From Virgibacillus natechei (GTDB taxonomy: Bacteria > Bacillota > Bacilli > Bacillales > Amphibacillaceae): a stretch of DNA of 64,000 nt. A program made the translations under genes and the position numbers. This document shows positions 18,436-26,369 of this stretch, one piece after another; positions within the stretch are counted from its first letter, which is position 1, and every line of letters begins with the position of its first letter. The DNA lies in NCBI RefSeq assembly GCF_026013645.1, contig NZ_CP110224.1:2976001-3040000 (forward strand). Direction: 5' to 3'. The notes below the pieces were generated by a model, which was not told the origin of the DNA, made no database searches, and worked only from the letters and a program-made list of their open reading frames with translations.

Positions 18436-20958
18436 ATGACCGTGTTAGAAGATAAGCAGCTTAAACAAGTGCTAAATATCATGGAAACTTTGCTGGAAGC
18501 TACAGAGCATTTTTCTACGTTGATAAAGAAAAAGGAATTAAATCAGAGTGTATATATATTGAGTTCGATTGTTAATGGGTTCGAAGCAGTAGACCAGATT
18601 TTGGCTTCAACACAATCAACAAAAGGAAAAGCAGAAGGGGAAAAAATTGAGAGGAGTATCAATTTAATTACAAAGCAATTGGAACAAGGCAATTTCTTAA
18701 AGGTATCTGAAATCGTACAATTCTCGCTGATGCCTCAACTCCGAAAATGGAAGCAAACATTTGAAAGCAATAGAAATATTGAACAAAAGCAAAGTGTAAC
18801 AATAGGAGTCTATTTATGCCCTACTAACCCACGTAAAGCATACACTGAGGCAAGAATTAATGCATTAGTAAATGAAGCGGAACGGCAAGAGGTTAATTTA
18901 CTTTTCTTCTCCTCAGATGATGTCGATTTTGATAAGAAGCAGGTAACAGCAGATGTATTTGATAATGATGAATGGCAGCGAGTGACCGGCCCATTTCCTG
19001 ATGTCATCAATAATATAGGATCAAAGTCTCGCATGCAGTACTCTCGTACAGAAAGAAAGCTTAGAAGAGAAATTCCATTTACAAGCTTTTCCATTGGTAA
19101 TAAGCTTCATCTACCTAGAAAATTAGCTAAATCGGGAAAGTTTGCCGAGTTGTTAGTGGGATTTAAAATTGCTTCAGATGAAACAATTATTCATGACTTT
19201 TTAAACAAATACGGAACCGCTGTTTTCAAGCCTTTAAGAGGGAGGAAAGGAGAAAACATTTATTTTGTTAAGAAAAAAGGCAATCGCTATTCTTTTTTAG
19301 AGCATAAAAAGGAGCAAATTCTTAGCCGCGAAAAGTTCGAAAAATGGATTCGTGAGGTCATTTTAAGGAAAAAAAACAGCTATATGGTACAACGTTATAT
19401 TGAATGCCGTACAAAAGATGAAGAACCCTATGATATTCGAGCACATGTCCAAAAAGATGGGGAAGGAAAATGGCAGTTAACAAGAATATATCCACGTATC
19501 GGGCACAAAAAAAGTATTCTCAGTAACGTTAGTCAAGGCGGAAGAACAGAAGAACTCGGAACATTATTTGCTAATGAATTTGGAGATTCATCTAAGCAAT
19601 ATGAATCAGACATACGCAAGCTTTCCATGGATCTTACATGGCATGTTGACAAATTATATGGATTAGCATTGGATGAGCTAGGTCTTGACTTGGCAATTGA
19701 TAAAAATGGTCGTTTCTGGCTTCATGAAGTAAATACAGGCCCACAGTCCACTCATCATGAAGGGGACAGAGCGATAAACACAATAGCCTATGCTGAATAC
19801 ATTGCCAATAACGGGCTATTCTTTACAAATGAATTTGATAAAAAACTAAATGTAAAAGGACAATTTAATGCGCAAAACACTGATTTACCATGGGCTAATT
19901 TAGATGACTGCCTATGCATCAGTATGTTGGTAAATCAAAACGAAATTAATAACTTAACAATTGCTTGTGCTTACGTTGCCTACTATGAAAATAAACATTT
20001 TTATTATTTTTCACCAAAAGATATCGATTATGATGAGATGCTCATTAGAGGTTATTTTTATGAAAATAAGCAATGGGTGCCTAAAGTGGTTGAATATCCA
20101 GATGTTATTTATGATCGACTTCGATTAAGGGGAATAAAGGGGTATACGAAGGTATACGAGGAACTACAAGATATTCCGTTTACAAACGAATTTTATGGAA
20201 ATTCGATAAGTAAACTAGAAGTTTATGATAAACTGCAAGCGACAAAAGAACTTGACGATACCATTATCCCATATCAAAAAGTTCATCGGGTAAGGGACAT
20301 TTTTCATTATATTGAACATTATGGAGAAGTGATTCTTAAACCTGACGTCGGTTCTTTCGCAAAGGGTGTTCATTTTATATCAAAGTCTACAATTGATGAT
20401 TACTTTGTAGCGGAAGGTGAAAATGAGTCCCACTACAATGAAATGATGCTTACTCAATATCTAAGAGATTTGCTCAAAAAAGGAACCTTTATTGTACAAA
20501 AATATATAGAAACACGAACAAAAGAGGGGCAACCGTTTGATATTAGAGTACACATGATGAAAGACGGAAATGGTGAGTGGTCATCTGTAGAAAGCTACCC
20601 TAGAGTTGGTATCAATCATGCTGCTGTTTTAGTTGCCAGTAAAGGCGGTTATATGAGCAAACTGTCCGGTTTTTTAGAGAGAAACTATGGAAAGAAAAAT
20701 GTCGCGTATATTGAGCAGCTAATAGAGAGCTTATCTGAAAAAATCACTTACTCATTTGAAGGTCTATATGAAGAAAATTTAGGTGAAGTGGCTTTAGACT
20801 TGGCCATAGACAAAGAAATGCAACTGAGTCTTATTGAGGTTAATGTCAATAAGCCTGGCATTAATTACTATGAATTTGATGTAGCACAACATGCCATTCC
20901 GTACGCTATTTATTTGGCTGAAGAGCAAGAGGTTTTGAATAAGGTGGAGTATGATTAG
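18436..20958 (+). CDS. Tandem YheC/YheD-type ATP-grasp protein
   Basis: 840 residues from the ATG at 18436, chosen because AAGGAG ends 9 bases upstream; the GTG at 18427 touches that site. After a 120-residue helical N-terminus come two YheCD modules. Module 1 (about 125-460) has 'FKPLRGRKGENIYFV', 'MVQRYIECRTKDEEPYDIRAHVQKDG' and 'DLAIDKNGRFWLHEVNTGP'. Module 2 (about 500-835) repeats them: 'LKPDVGSFAKGVHFI', 'IVQKYIETRTKEGQPFDIRVHMMKDG' and 'DLAIDKEMQLSLIEVN'. YheC/D proteins are associated with the Bacillus spore coat. Most are single-module, so the tandem form is unusual. A carboxylate-amine ligase activity is expected from the fold, with unknown substrate. Confidence 0.88.
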   Translation: MTVLEDKQLKQVLNIMETLLEATEHFSTLIKKKELNQSVYILSSIVNGFEAVDQILASTQSTKGKAEGEKIERSINLITKQLEQGNFLKVSEIVQFSLMPQLRKWKQTFESNRNIEQKQSVTIGVYLCPTNPRKAYTEARINALVNEAERQEVNLLFFSSDDVDFDKKQVTADVFDNDEWQRVTGPFPDVINNIGSKSRMQYSRTERKLRREIPFTSFSIGNKLHLPRKLAKSGKFAELLVGFKIASDETIIHDFLNKYGTAVFKPLRGRKGENIYFVKKKGNRYSFLEHKKEQILSREKFEKWIREVILRKKNSYMVQRYIECRTKDEEPYDIRAHVQKDGEGKWQLTRIYPRIGHKKSILSNVSQGGRTEELGTLFANEFGDSSKQYESDIRKLSMDLTWHVDKLYGLALDELGLDLAIDKNGRFWLHEVNTGPQSTHHEGDRAINTIAYAEYIANNGLFFTNEFDKKLNVKGQFNAQNTDLPWANLDDCLCISMLVNQNEINNLTIACAYVAYYENKHFYYFSPKDIDYDEMLIRGYFYENKQWVPKVVEYPDVIYDRLRLRGIKGYTKVYEELQDIPFTNEFYGNSISKLEVYDKLQATKELDDTIIPYQKVHRVRDIFHYIEHYGEVILKPDVGSFAKGVHFISKSTIDDYFVAEGENESHYNEMMLTQYLRDLLKKGTFIVQKYIETRTKEGQPFDIRVHMMKDGNGEWSSVESYPRVGINHAAVLVASKGGYMSKLSGFLERNYGKKNVAYIEQLIESLSEKITYSFEGLYEENLGEVALDLAIDKEMQLSLIEVNVNKPGINYYEFDVAQHAIPYAIYLAEEQEVLNKVEYD

Positions 20959-21007
20959 TGAGGATTTTACAAATGACTTTCATCAATTAAAAATTAATTG
21001 ATTTGGT

Positions 21008-21039
21008 AAGAACCATCGGTAATGTGTCCGATGGTTCTT
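21008..21039. terminator. Bidirectional hairpin terminator
   Basis: Perfect 12-bp stem AAGAACCATCGG/CCGATGGTTCTT with an 8-base loop, between the YheCD gene and the remnant at 21043-21462. Confidence 0.85.
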
Positions 21040-21042
21040 ACA

Positions 21043-21462
21043 TCACATATTTGCTTTTAACCATGTAATTACCCGATCTTGATCAAGTTTCCCTCTACCA
21101 TTTTTTGTTCTGCTTATCCGGTGAAAATTCACCTTCTTGTCTTTTTTTATGTAGATTCTACCTTCTTTACCAAACGGAAACTCATTTATAGTAACTCCTG
21201 ATCGAGTCTCTACCGTATTGGGTCTTACTTTTGATATATGTAGATCATAGGAATAGTTTAAATTGACAATAGCAGCTTCTACTTTAAGACGATCTGAAGG
21301 AATGAGAGTAAAAAAATCACGAAAAAACGCAGGACTAAATACGCTTTCCTTATAGAGAATATTGAAGCGCGGTTCATATTCTTCTTCTAAGATTTTGAGT
21401 GCCTCGGCTGATATTTCAGCAGGCGCTCCTTGAAATTCTTTTTGAATAGCTAAGTCGACTTG
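21043..21462 (-). pseudogene. 5'-truncated gene remnant, unknown family
   Basis: A 139-codon open stretch on the minus strand ends at TGA 21043. It is closed at its 5' side by TAA just before 21462 and contains no usable start codon until its last residues. The product reads as a folded alpha/beta protein ('FFRDFFTLIPSDRLKVEAAIV', 'EGRIYIKKDKKVNF'). The lack of a start with a sensible sequence suggests a C-terminal remnant. Family not recognised. Confidence 0.5.
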
Positions 21463-21635
21463 TTAAAGCAAAGAGACAAACAAAGAAGAAAACGAAAGAA
21501 ATTTAATAAGAATCATTTGATTATTATTGCTTTTAGGCCGTGTGCTTACTAACAAGTATTTATGTGCTATGTCACTAGCTTTGTTTATATACACTGTTAA
21601 AGATACAATTAACTAAGAAAAGAGGTGTAATTATA

Positions 21636-21884
21636 ATGCAATTTACTGTAGAACTCTTAACGAAGGAAATTAGCCATCCCGTATATCCTTTCGAACTACA
21701 CATAAGATCTTCAAAAGATGAAAAGCCTATAAAAGGTGAATTTAATTTTCATACATGTACACTCAAGTATAACTTAAAGGAATGGGATAGAATAATTAAC
21801 AGATCTGCGCTTAATGGAGCTATAAGACGAGATATTACGGACTGCGTCAACCAGTATATTTGTACTGAAGCAAGAGTCCTCTAG
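21636..21884 (+). CDS. Small hypothetical protein, 82 residues
   Basis: AGAGGTG lies about 9 bases before the ATG. The product is soluble, beta-rich in the first 50 residues ('FELHIRSSKDEKPIKGEFNFHTC') and has three Cys. It stands alone between the remnant and the flagellin tail. No family recognised. Confidence 0.55.
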   Translation: MQFTVELLTKEISHPVYPFELHIRSSKDEKPIKGEFNFHTCTLKYNLKEWDRIINRSALNGAIRRDITDCVNQYICTEARVL

Positions 21885-21952
21885 CCAATACTAAAGATCT
21901 TTTCAAGTCTCTTAGCTATTCTTTTAGATGTGAATTTTCATAAAAATGTAAA

Positions 21953-21984
21953 CAGAAGTCACGATCAACCGACCGTGACTTCTG
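21953..21984 (-). terminator. Terminator after flagellin tail remnant
   Basis: Perfect 11-bp stem CAGAAGTCACG/CGTGACTTCTG. On the minus strand it follows the TAA of the flagellin tail at 21994 and leads into a T-rich stretch, as expected for the natural end of a flagellin gene. Confidence 0.75.
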
Positions 21985-21993
21985 TCATGTTTG

Positions 21994-22044
21994 TTATTGA
22001 AAGAGTTGCAATACTCCCTGATGCTGTTGATTCGCCTGTGTGGC
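21994..22044 (-). pseudogene. Flagellin C-terminal remnant
   Basis: Minus-strand frame reads 'IATQANQQHQGVLQLFQ' and stops at 21994. This is the conserved C-terminal end of Bacillus flagellins and resembles exon 3 of the flagellin gene at 24040. Nothing upstream continues the gene; the PD-(D/E)XK nuclease gene begins 33 bases away. Confidence 0.8.
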
Positions 22045-22076
22045 TATGGGTCTGACCAGGTCTGACACCAATAGCT

Positions 22077-23378
22077 CTAATACCTCTTCAATTCTTCAAT
22101 CGTTCTTTTTAAATCTATTATTCCCTCTTCATTGGTTTGAATATAGTCTTTTCGCTGAGCAATGGTCATTGTTTTACCGTTTCCTAACCTTGCTGGTTTC
22201 TGAAGTTTTAGGTTTTGTTCGTTCGATTCCCGCAATACTTCTTTCATGGCTGCTTGTCTTCGTGCCCGCTTATTAGCTTCACCTTCTATTTTTATTTTGA
22301 TACAGAGCTTATCCTGTTCCAGCTGCAAGTACCAGCCGTTTCTTAGCGAGCTACACCAGAAACCCCAGAATCCCTTCCTAGGATTGGATACTTTCCCCCA
22401 ACCTCCATCAATATGTTTTTGAACTTCCTGGTAAAATCCCTGCCATTGATTTGCGCCCCATGTCGTGATAGGCTTTTTTCTAAAAGCAGCAATGCTATCC
22501 TCCAGTTTTTGTAAATGACGATAATAATCAAGGAAGATCGGATTTTTTACACCATTTGCTTTTCCCCTTTTCAATACTTCAAGCATCATCCTTCGCTTAA
22601 ATGGAACATAGCATGCTTTTTCAACCGAACGGTAATGGCTCTGATCAGCTATTTTATAGTAGATCGGTAATTGAATTAGTTCTGGAAATGCCTTCTCCAC
22701 TGCTTTTCGGTAACGCACCAGCTGGTTAGAATGATTTTTGGTATTGGTTTTATCTTCAATCAACACGGCATATGTGTCATTGATAATAGCTAGAATATCA
22801 AGTTCTTTGAACTGACGCTTTATTTTTATAGACTTTATATCAGGAACAGGAATGTTATGTCTATTAAAAATGACAGCAAGAAAATCAATCGCTGCTTCAT
22901 GTAATGACCTGTCTAATGAACGATAAGGCTTCTCGCTCCAGGACATGAACCAACACAGGAATGCGTCTTGTGACAACTCACTTGTTGCAAACTCAAACAG
23001 GTTTGGTGTGTCAATATCAGCAACGCGGATGTCGCGGGCAATTTCAAGTAGTTTCTCGATATCATGATTGCCTGTATAGTCCTCCCAGTTCTCTAAAGCA
23101 GTCAACTCCTCCACATGCACTGGAGGGTGTAATAACGCTTCACCTACATCAAAAATTCTCCCTTCTTGATTTGGATATGCTAATAACAATCGGTCTTCAC
23201 CTTGTTGTGCAATTACTTCAGGGACAAGTTCAATACGCTTCATGTAGCCACACTTTTCCTCACATATTAGGGCAGGGTAAGCGTCAATTTCTATTCCACC
23301 ATCTTCTGTTTCGGTGATATCCTCCCAGGCATCCTCTATTAAATTAGCTCCGCAGTGTGGGCAGGTCTCTGTGTACAT
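22077..23378 (-). CDS. PD-(D/E)XK nuclease with N-terminal zinc ribbon
   Basis: 433 residues. A Cys pair 'CPHCGANL' at the N-terminus and 'CEEKCGYMKR' near residue 38 form a likely zinc ribbon. The nuclease core near residues 190-235 shows 'KELDILAIIND' and 'AVLIEDKTNTKNHSNQL', a D...E-x-K arrangement typical of PDDEXK_4-type proteins. The C-terminus is basic. It is followed by the smaller nuclease gene on the same strand (88 bases apart) and sits between two flagellin ends. A stand-alone defence or DNA-processing role is likely. A fragment of the same 3' end occurs at 18021-18092. Confidence 0.8.
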   Translation of the reverse strand: MYTETCPHCGANLIEDAWEDITETEDGGIEIDAYPALICEEKCGYMKRIELVPEVIAQQGEDRLLLAYPNQEGRIFDVGEALLHPPVHVEELTALENWEDYTGNHDIEKLLEIARDIRVADIDTPNLFEFATSELSQDAFLCWFMSWSEKPYRSLDRSLHEAAIDFLAVIFNRHNIPVPDIKSIKIKRQFKELDILAIINDTYAVLIEDKTNTKNHSNQLVRYRKAVEKAFPELIQLPIYYKIADQSHYRSVEKACYVPFKRRMMLEVLKRGKANGVKNPIFLDYYRHLQKLEDSIAAFRKKPITTWGANQWQGFYQEVQKHIDGGWGKVSNPRKGFWGFWCSSLRNGWYLQLEQDKLCIKIKIEGEANKRARRQAAMKEVLRESNEQNLKLQKPARLGNGKTMTIAQRKDYIQTNEEGIIDLKRTIEELKRY

Positions 23379-23466
23379 TTTTGGTTTCCTCCTTAGTAGT
23401 GTAGAGGTTTGAGTTGGGGGACTTATTAATTTTTTAGAGTCTTTTGGTTGTATACCCCATCCTTCT

Positions 23467-23958
23467 TTATTTAAAATATTGTAAGAGGCTATTAAAAGTA
23501 TATGTAAAGTTATTTATTTCGCTAGATTTGGTCATGTTACCAAAGTAAAATATATTATATGCTGCCAGTAAGGTCTTAACATCACTGGAATTACTGGATG
23601 TAACAAACATTCCAATTCTATGAAAATTTTGATTAACACCCCGCTCTGTATCAAAACAAACGCCTAACCATTCTCTCCCTATTTGTTTCGTTAGATTCTC
23701 CTTATTATAATTTTTGCATTCAATTGTTAACGGAATATCAAATCCTGTAACATTAAATCCTTTCCCTTTATTTCTAGCATCATTTGCTTGCTTACATTCA
23801 ATAATACTTATATCAATTTCATGGCCAACTGAAGAACGACCATTCACTTCGATACCTAAATGCAATTCCAATTTTCTACCTGATATTTTATTAGTTATTT
23901 TCTTTTTTCTAAAGCCATCACGAAGCGCTCGAATAACTTGCAAAATATCATCATCCAA
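23467..23958 (-). CDS. Restriction-endonuclease-like protein (Mrr-type fold)
   Basis: 163 residues. TTG start at 23958 with AAGGCGGTG upstream. The catalytic pattern of a PD-(D/E)XK fold is visible: 'VGHEIDISIIECKQA' followed by 'FDIPLTIECKNYNKENLTKQIGREW', giving E...D...E-x-K. A one-domain nuclease with no methyltransferase or specificity partner nearby. It reads toward the larger nuclease gene and starts 32 bases after the flagellin terminator. Confidence 0.75.
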   Translation of the reverse strand: MDDDILQVIRALRDGFRKKKITNKISGRKLELHLGIEVNGRSSVGHEIDISIIECKQANDARNKGKGFNVTGFDIPLTIECKNYNKENLTKQIGREWLGVCFDTERGVNQNFHRIGMFVTSSNSSDVKTLLAAYNIFYFGNMTKSSEINNFTYTFNSLLQYFK

Positions 23959-23990
23959 TTGTTTTCACCGCCTTAAATAGTTTTAAATGA

Positions 23991-24023
23991 AAAGGCTCCG
24001 GAATATGTTGATCCGAAGCCTTT
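23991..24023 (-). terminator. Flagellin terminator
   Basis: Stem AAAGGCTCCGGA/TCCGAAGCCTTT with one mismatch lies 17 bases past the TAA of flagellin exon 3. Its presence directly after exon 3 supports 24040 as the genuine end of the flagellin gene. Confidence 0.8.
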
Positions 24024-24039
24024 AATAAAATTGAAAAAT

Positions 24040-25655
24040 TTATTGCAATAACTGCAATACTCCCTGTGGTTGTTGGTTGGCTTGCTTTGCCGCTACATCT
24101 TTCAATCGTAGAATAGACTATATCTTCACCCTTCAACTTCAAAGGGGCTGGGCACTTCGAATGATGCTTTCATCACCCTACGAATCTCATTGCCATAGTA
24201 TTCACGTTAGGCAGTGCATTCTAGTCGTTGAACCTTCACCAGGCTTTCGCCACAGGTGCTTGGCTGCTGATTGTCCATTGTTTCATTGTTTTGTTTTTCA
24301 AACCTTCACGTCTGCCGTTTCCAGCTACGTTGTGGTACAAAACACTTTAGGATGTTCCAGCAATTCACCCAGTTATTCTCTAACCCGTTACCAGATTAGA
24401 CGCCCTTCCCATCAAATTACTGCAGAAGTTGTAAAACTCCTTGAGGCATTTGTTGGGATTGAGCTAACATTGATTGTGATGCTTGTGAAAGGATATTGTT
24501 CTTCGTGAACTCCATCATTTCTGCCGCCATCGTGCGGCCATTTGCTTTAACAAATGACTAGACTATATCTTCACCCTCTATACTCTAGTAGGGGCCGGGC
24601 ACTTCGGATTCAGAGGTCCAAGCTGTTCCTCTTTCACCTACGAATTTCATCACCATGGCATGTGCGTTAGGTGGTTTATTCTAGTCGTTGAACCTTCGCC
24701 AGGCTTTCGCCACAGGCGCTTGGTTGCTGATTGCCCAATCCTTCTTCTTTTTAATTCCTTCACGCTTGCCATTTCCAGCTACGTTGTGGAGAAGAAAGCT
24801 CTAAGGGGTTTCCAGCAATTCACCCGGTCGTACTCACTAACCGTTACCAGTTAGGACGACTGTGACTTTTACTGCTTATGCAGCAGCTAAGTCATAATCA
24901 ACGTCACGAATACGAGATTCTGCAGCAGTTAAGTTTTCTGCAGAAGCTCCAAGGTTGTTAATTGTGTGATCTAGACGGTTTTGTGTAGCACCTAGATTAG
25001 AACGCTGGCTTGATACAGTGGTGATTGCATCATCGATTAAGCCAAGTGCATTATCGAATGCACCTTCTTCTTCAGCAAAATTAGTTACATCAATTGAGCC
25101 TTCATCTCCACTATACAATTCTAAACCTTCAGCTGACATATCACCAATATTAACTCTTAATTGTTGTTCTTCGTTTGCACCAATTTGGAATACGAGTTCA
25201 GTTTGACCTTCTCCAAAGTCACCTGTTAACAAATCTTTTCCGTTAAACTGAGTACGGTCAGAGATACCTTGGCTATCATCTGTTCCACCTAACTCTTCAA
25301 CTAAGGCATCAATTTCATCTTGAATGGCTTGTAAGTCATCCGAATCTTGTGTACCATCGTTACCTGCCTGAACTGTCAATTCACGTACTCTTTGGAGAAT
25401 TGAATGTGTCTCATTCAATGCACCTTCAGCAGTTTGGATTAGAGAAATACCGTCTTGCGCATTCTTAGATGCCATTTCCAATCCATTAATCTGTCCACGC
25501 ATTTTTTCAGAGATTGCTAGACCAGCAGCATCGTCCCCGGCCTTGTTAATTCCAAGTCCTGAAGAAAGTTTTTCTAGAGATCCTTGTACCGCATTGTTGT
25601 TGCTTTCCATTTGTCGATGTGTGTTTAACGCCGAAATATTACTGTTAATAATCAT
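24040..25655 (-). CDS. hag: Flagellin, split by two group I introns
   Basis: Structural protein of the flagellar filament. Exon 1 is 25655-24897 (253 codons, standard N-terminal D0/D1 beginning 'MIINSNISALNTHRQMESN'). Exon 2 is 24530-24424. Exon 3 is 24106-24040. The joined length is 933 bases, 310 codons plus stop, with frame kept. The first junction restores the canonical 'RDVD' plus 'MAAEMMEFTKNNIL'. Unspliced, exon 1 runs six codons into the intron and stops, losing the C-terminal D0 helix. After removal of intron 1 alone, translation reads '..PQGVLQLLQ' and stops at 24417-24419 inside intron 2, giving 290 residues. Removing both adds 'KDVAAKQANQQPQGVLQLLQ'. GGAGG lies at 25666-25670. Boundaries are inferred from frame, terminal G, P1 and P10 pairing. 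Confidence 0.85.
24107..24423 (-). ncRNA. Group I intron 2 in flagellin
   Basis: 317 bases, no internal protein. The P7 strands are GACUA (inside CGACUAGA, 24221-24227) and UAGUC (24116-24120). The conserved AAGAUAUAGUC and AAUCAGCAGCCAAGC blocks are present and match intron 1. P1 pairs exon-end CUUCU (24428-24424) with GGAAG (24409-24405), including the expected U-G at the splice site. P10 pairs 3'-exon AUUGAA with UUUGAU (24416-24411). The last intron base is G. The stop codon of the intron-1-spliced reading lies in the P1 loop. Confidence 0.85.
24531..24896 (-). ncRNA. Group I intron 1 in flagellin
   Basis: 366 bases, no internal protein. It shares long conserved blocks with intron 2: GGTAACGG, GGTGAATTGCTGGAA, CAATCAGCA.CCAAGC, TGTGGCGAAAGCCTGG, GGTTCAACGACTAGA and GGTGAAGATATAGTC. 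P7 strands are at 24681-24687 and 24561-24565. The 3' end is G. The 5' site after GTTGAT restores the canonical flagellin reading; P1 there is short (UGAU with GUCA), so the exact 5' site is less certain than for intron 2. Group I introns in flagellin genes are known in thermophilic Bacillaceae (Geobacillus). Confidence 0.88.
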
Positions 25656-25764
25656 AATTTCCTTACCTCCATGTTTTGTATTCTAGCAAGTCACATCCAT
25701 TTGGCTTGCATGCATTCCTCATGTTATGGCCATAACATTTCTTCATCATGATGATGTACTACTT

Positions 25765-25791
25765 ATATCGGCACGATTAAAGAAAGGTTAA
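25765..25791 (-). promoter_or_regulatory. Sigma-D-type flagellin promoter
   Basis: The -10 element GCCGATAT is a perfect match to the sigma-D consensus (25765-25772). It is preceded by 15 bases and TTAA (25788-25791), one base from the TAAA -35 element. It lies about 110 bases upstream of the flagellin start. Confidence 0.85.
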
Positions 25792-25828
25792 ATGTTTTTT
25801 CGAAAAATATATGTAACACTAAAAAACT

Positions 25829-25920
25829 CGGGGGACGGAAGGACAGGTTCATTGTCCCCTTTACAGAAGCAATAAGTAAAAATGGCAATTGTACGTTTGA
25901 TCATAGATCTAATAAAACCA
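25829..25920 (+). repeat. REP-like element, family A with tail
   Basis: The core GGACAGGTTCATTGTCCC is preceded by GGGGGACGGA. It is followed by a conserved tail of about 55 bases (ACAGAAGCAATAAG, then AATGGCAATTGTACG) that recurs after the copies at 28278 and 35061. Confidence 0.8.
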
Positions 25921-26021
25921 AAGCATGTCTTTTTCTAAGTCCTCGGAGTCTGTGAGATTATCCCCTTATAGTAGACACACTGAAAATGAGGGTGTTACGT
26001 TGCCTATAGGAGTGATGAATC

Positions 26022-26369
26022 GTGACTAAACAAAAACGGTATTCCAAAGAATTTAAAAATAAAGTAGTTCAATATTACAATGATAACCCTGGACTCGGTT
26101 ATCTTAGCCTGGCGAGATTCTTTGATATTTCTTCTGATGAGAGCGTTAGACGTTGGGTGAAAGAAAAGCAATCAAGAGGTGATGAAGCCTTTACACCTAT
26201 ACCTAAAAACACGAATACCAAAAAGAAGAACACAAAAAGAAAAACGAACGAAATCTCTACAGATCGGTGGGAAGATCCGCAGGAAAGCAATGAACGAATT
26301 GCTTTCTTAGAAGCGGAGAATGCTTATTTAAAAAAGTTAATTGCCTTAAGGAAGGGGGATTCCGATTAA
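26022..26369 (+). CDS. IS3-family OrfA, DNA-binding
   Basis: 115 residues. An N-terminal helix-turn-helix of the HTH_28/transposase 8 kind ('YSKEFKNKVVQYY', 'LARFFDISSDESVRRWVKE') is followed by a basic linker and a leucine-zipper-like helix ('NERIAFLEAENAYLKKLIAL') used for multimerisation. The stop overlaps the orfB frame just before an A6G run. Confidence 0.88.
   Translation: MTKQKRYSKEFKNKVVQYYNDNPGLGYLSLARFFDISSDESVRRWVKEKQSRGDEAFTPIPKNTNTKKKNTKRKTNEISTDRWEDPQESNERIAFLEAENAYLKKLIALRKGDSD

Noticed and set aside
24077..24508. 143-residue plus-strand frame over the flagellin intron 2 region
   Set aside because: The conserved RNA core and splice logic on the minus strand explain this sequence; the plus frame has no ribosome site or family.
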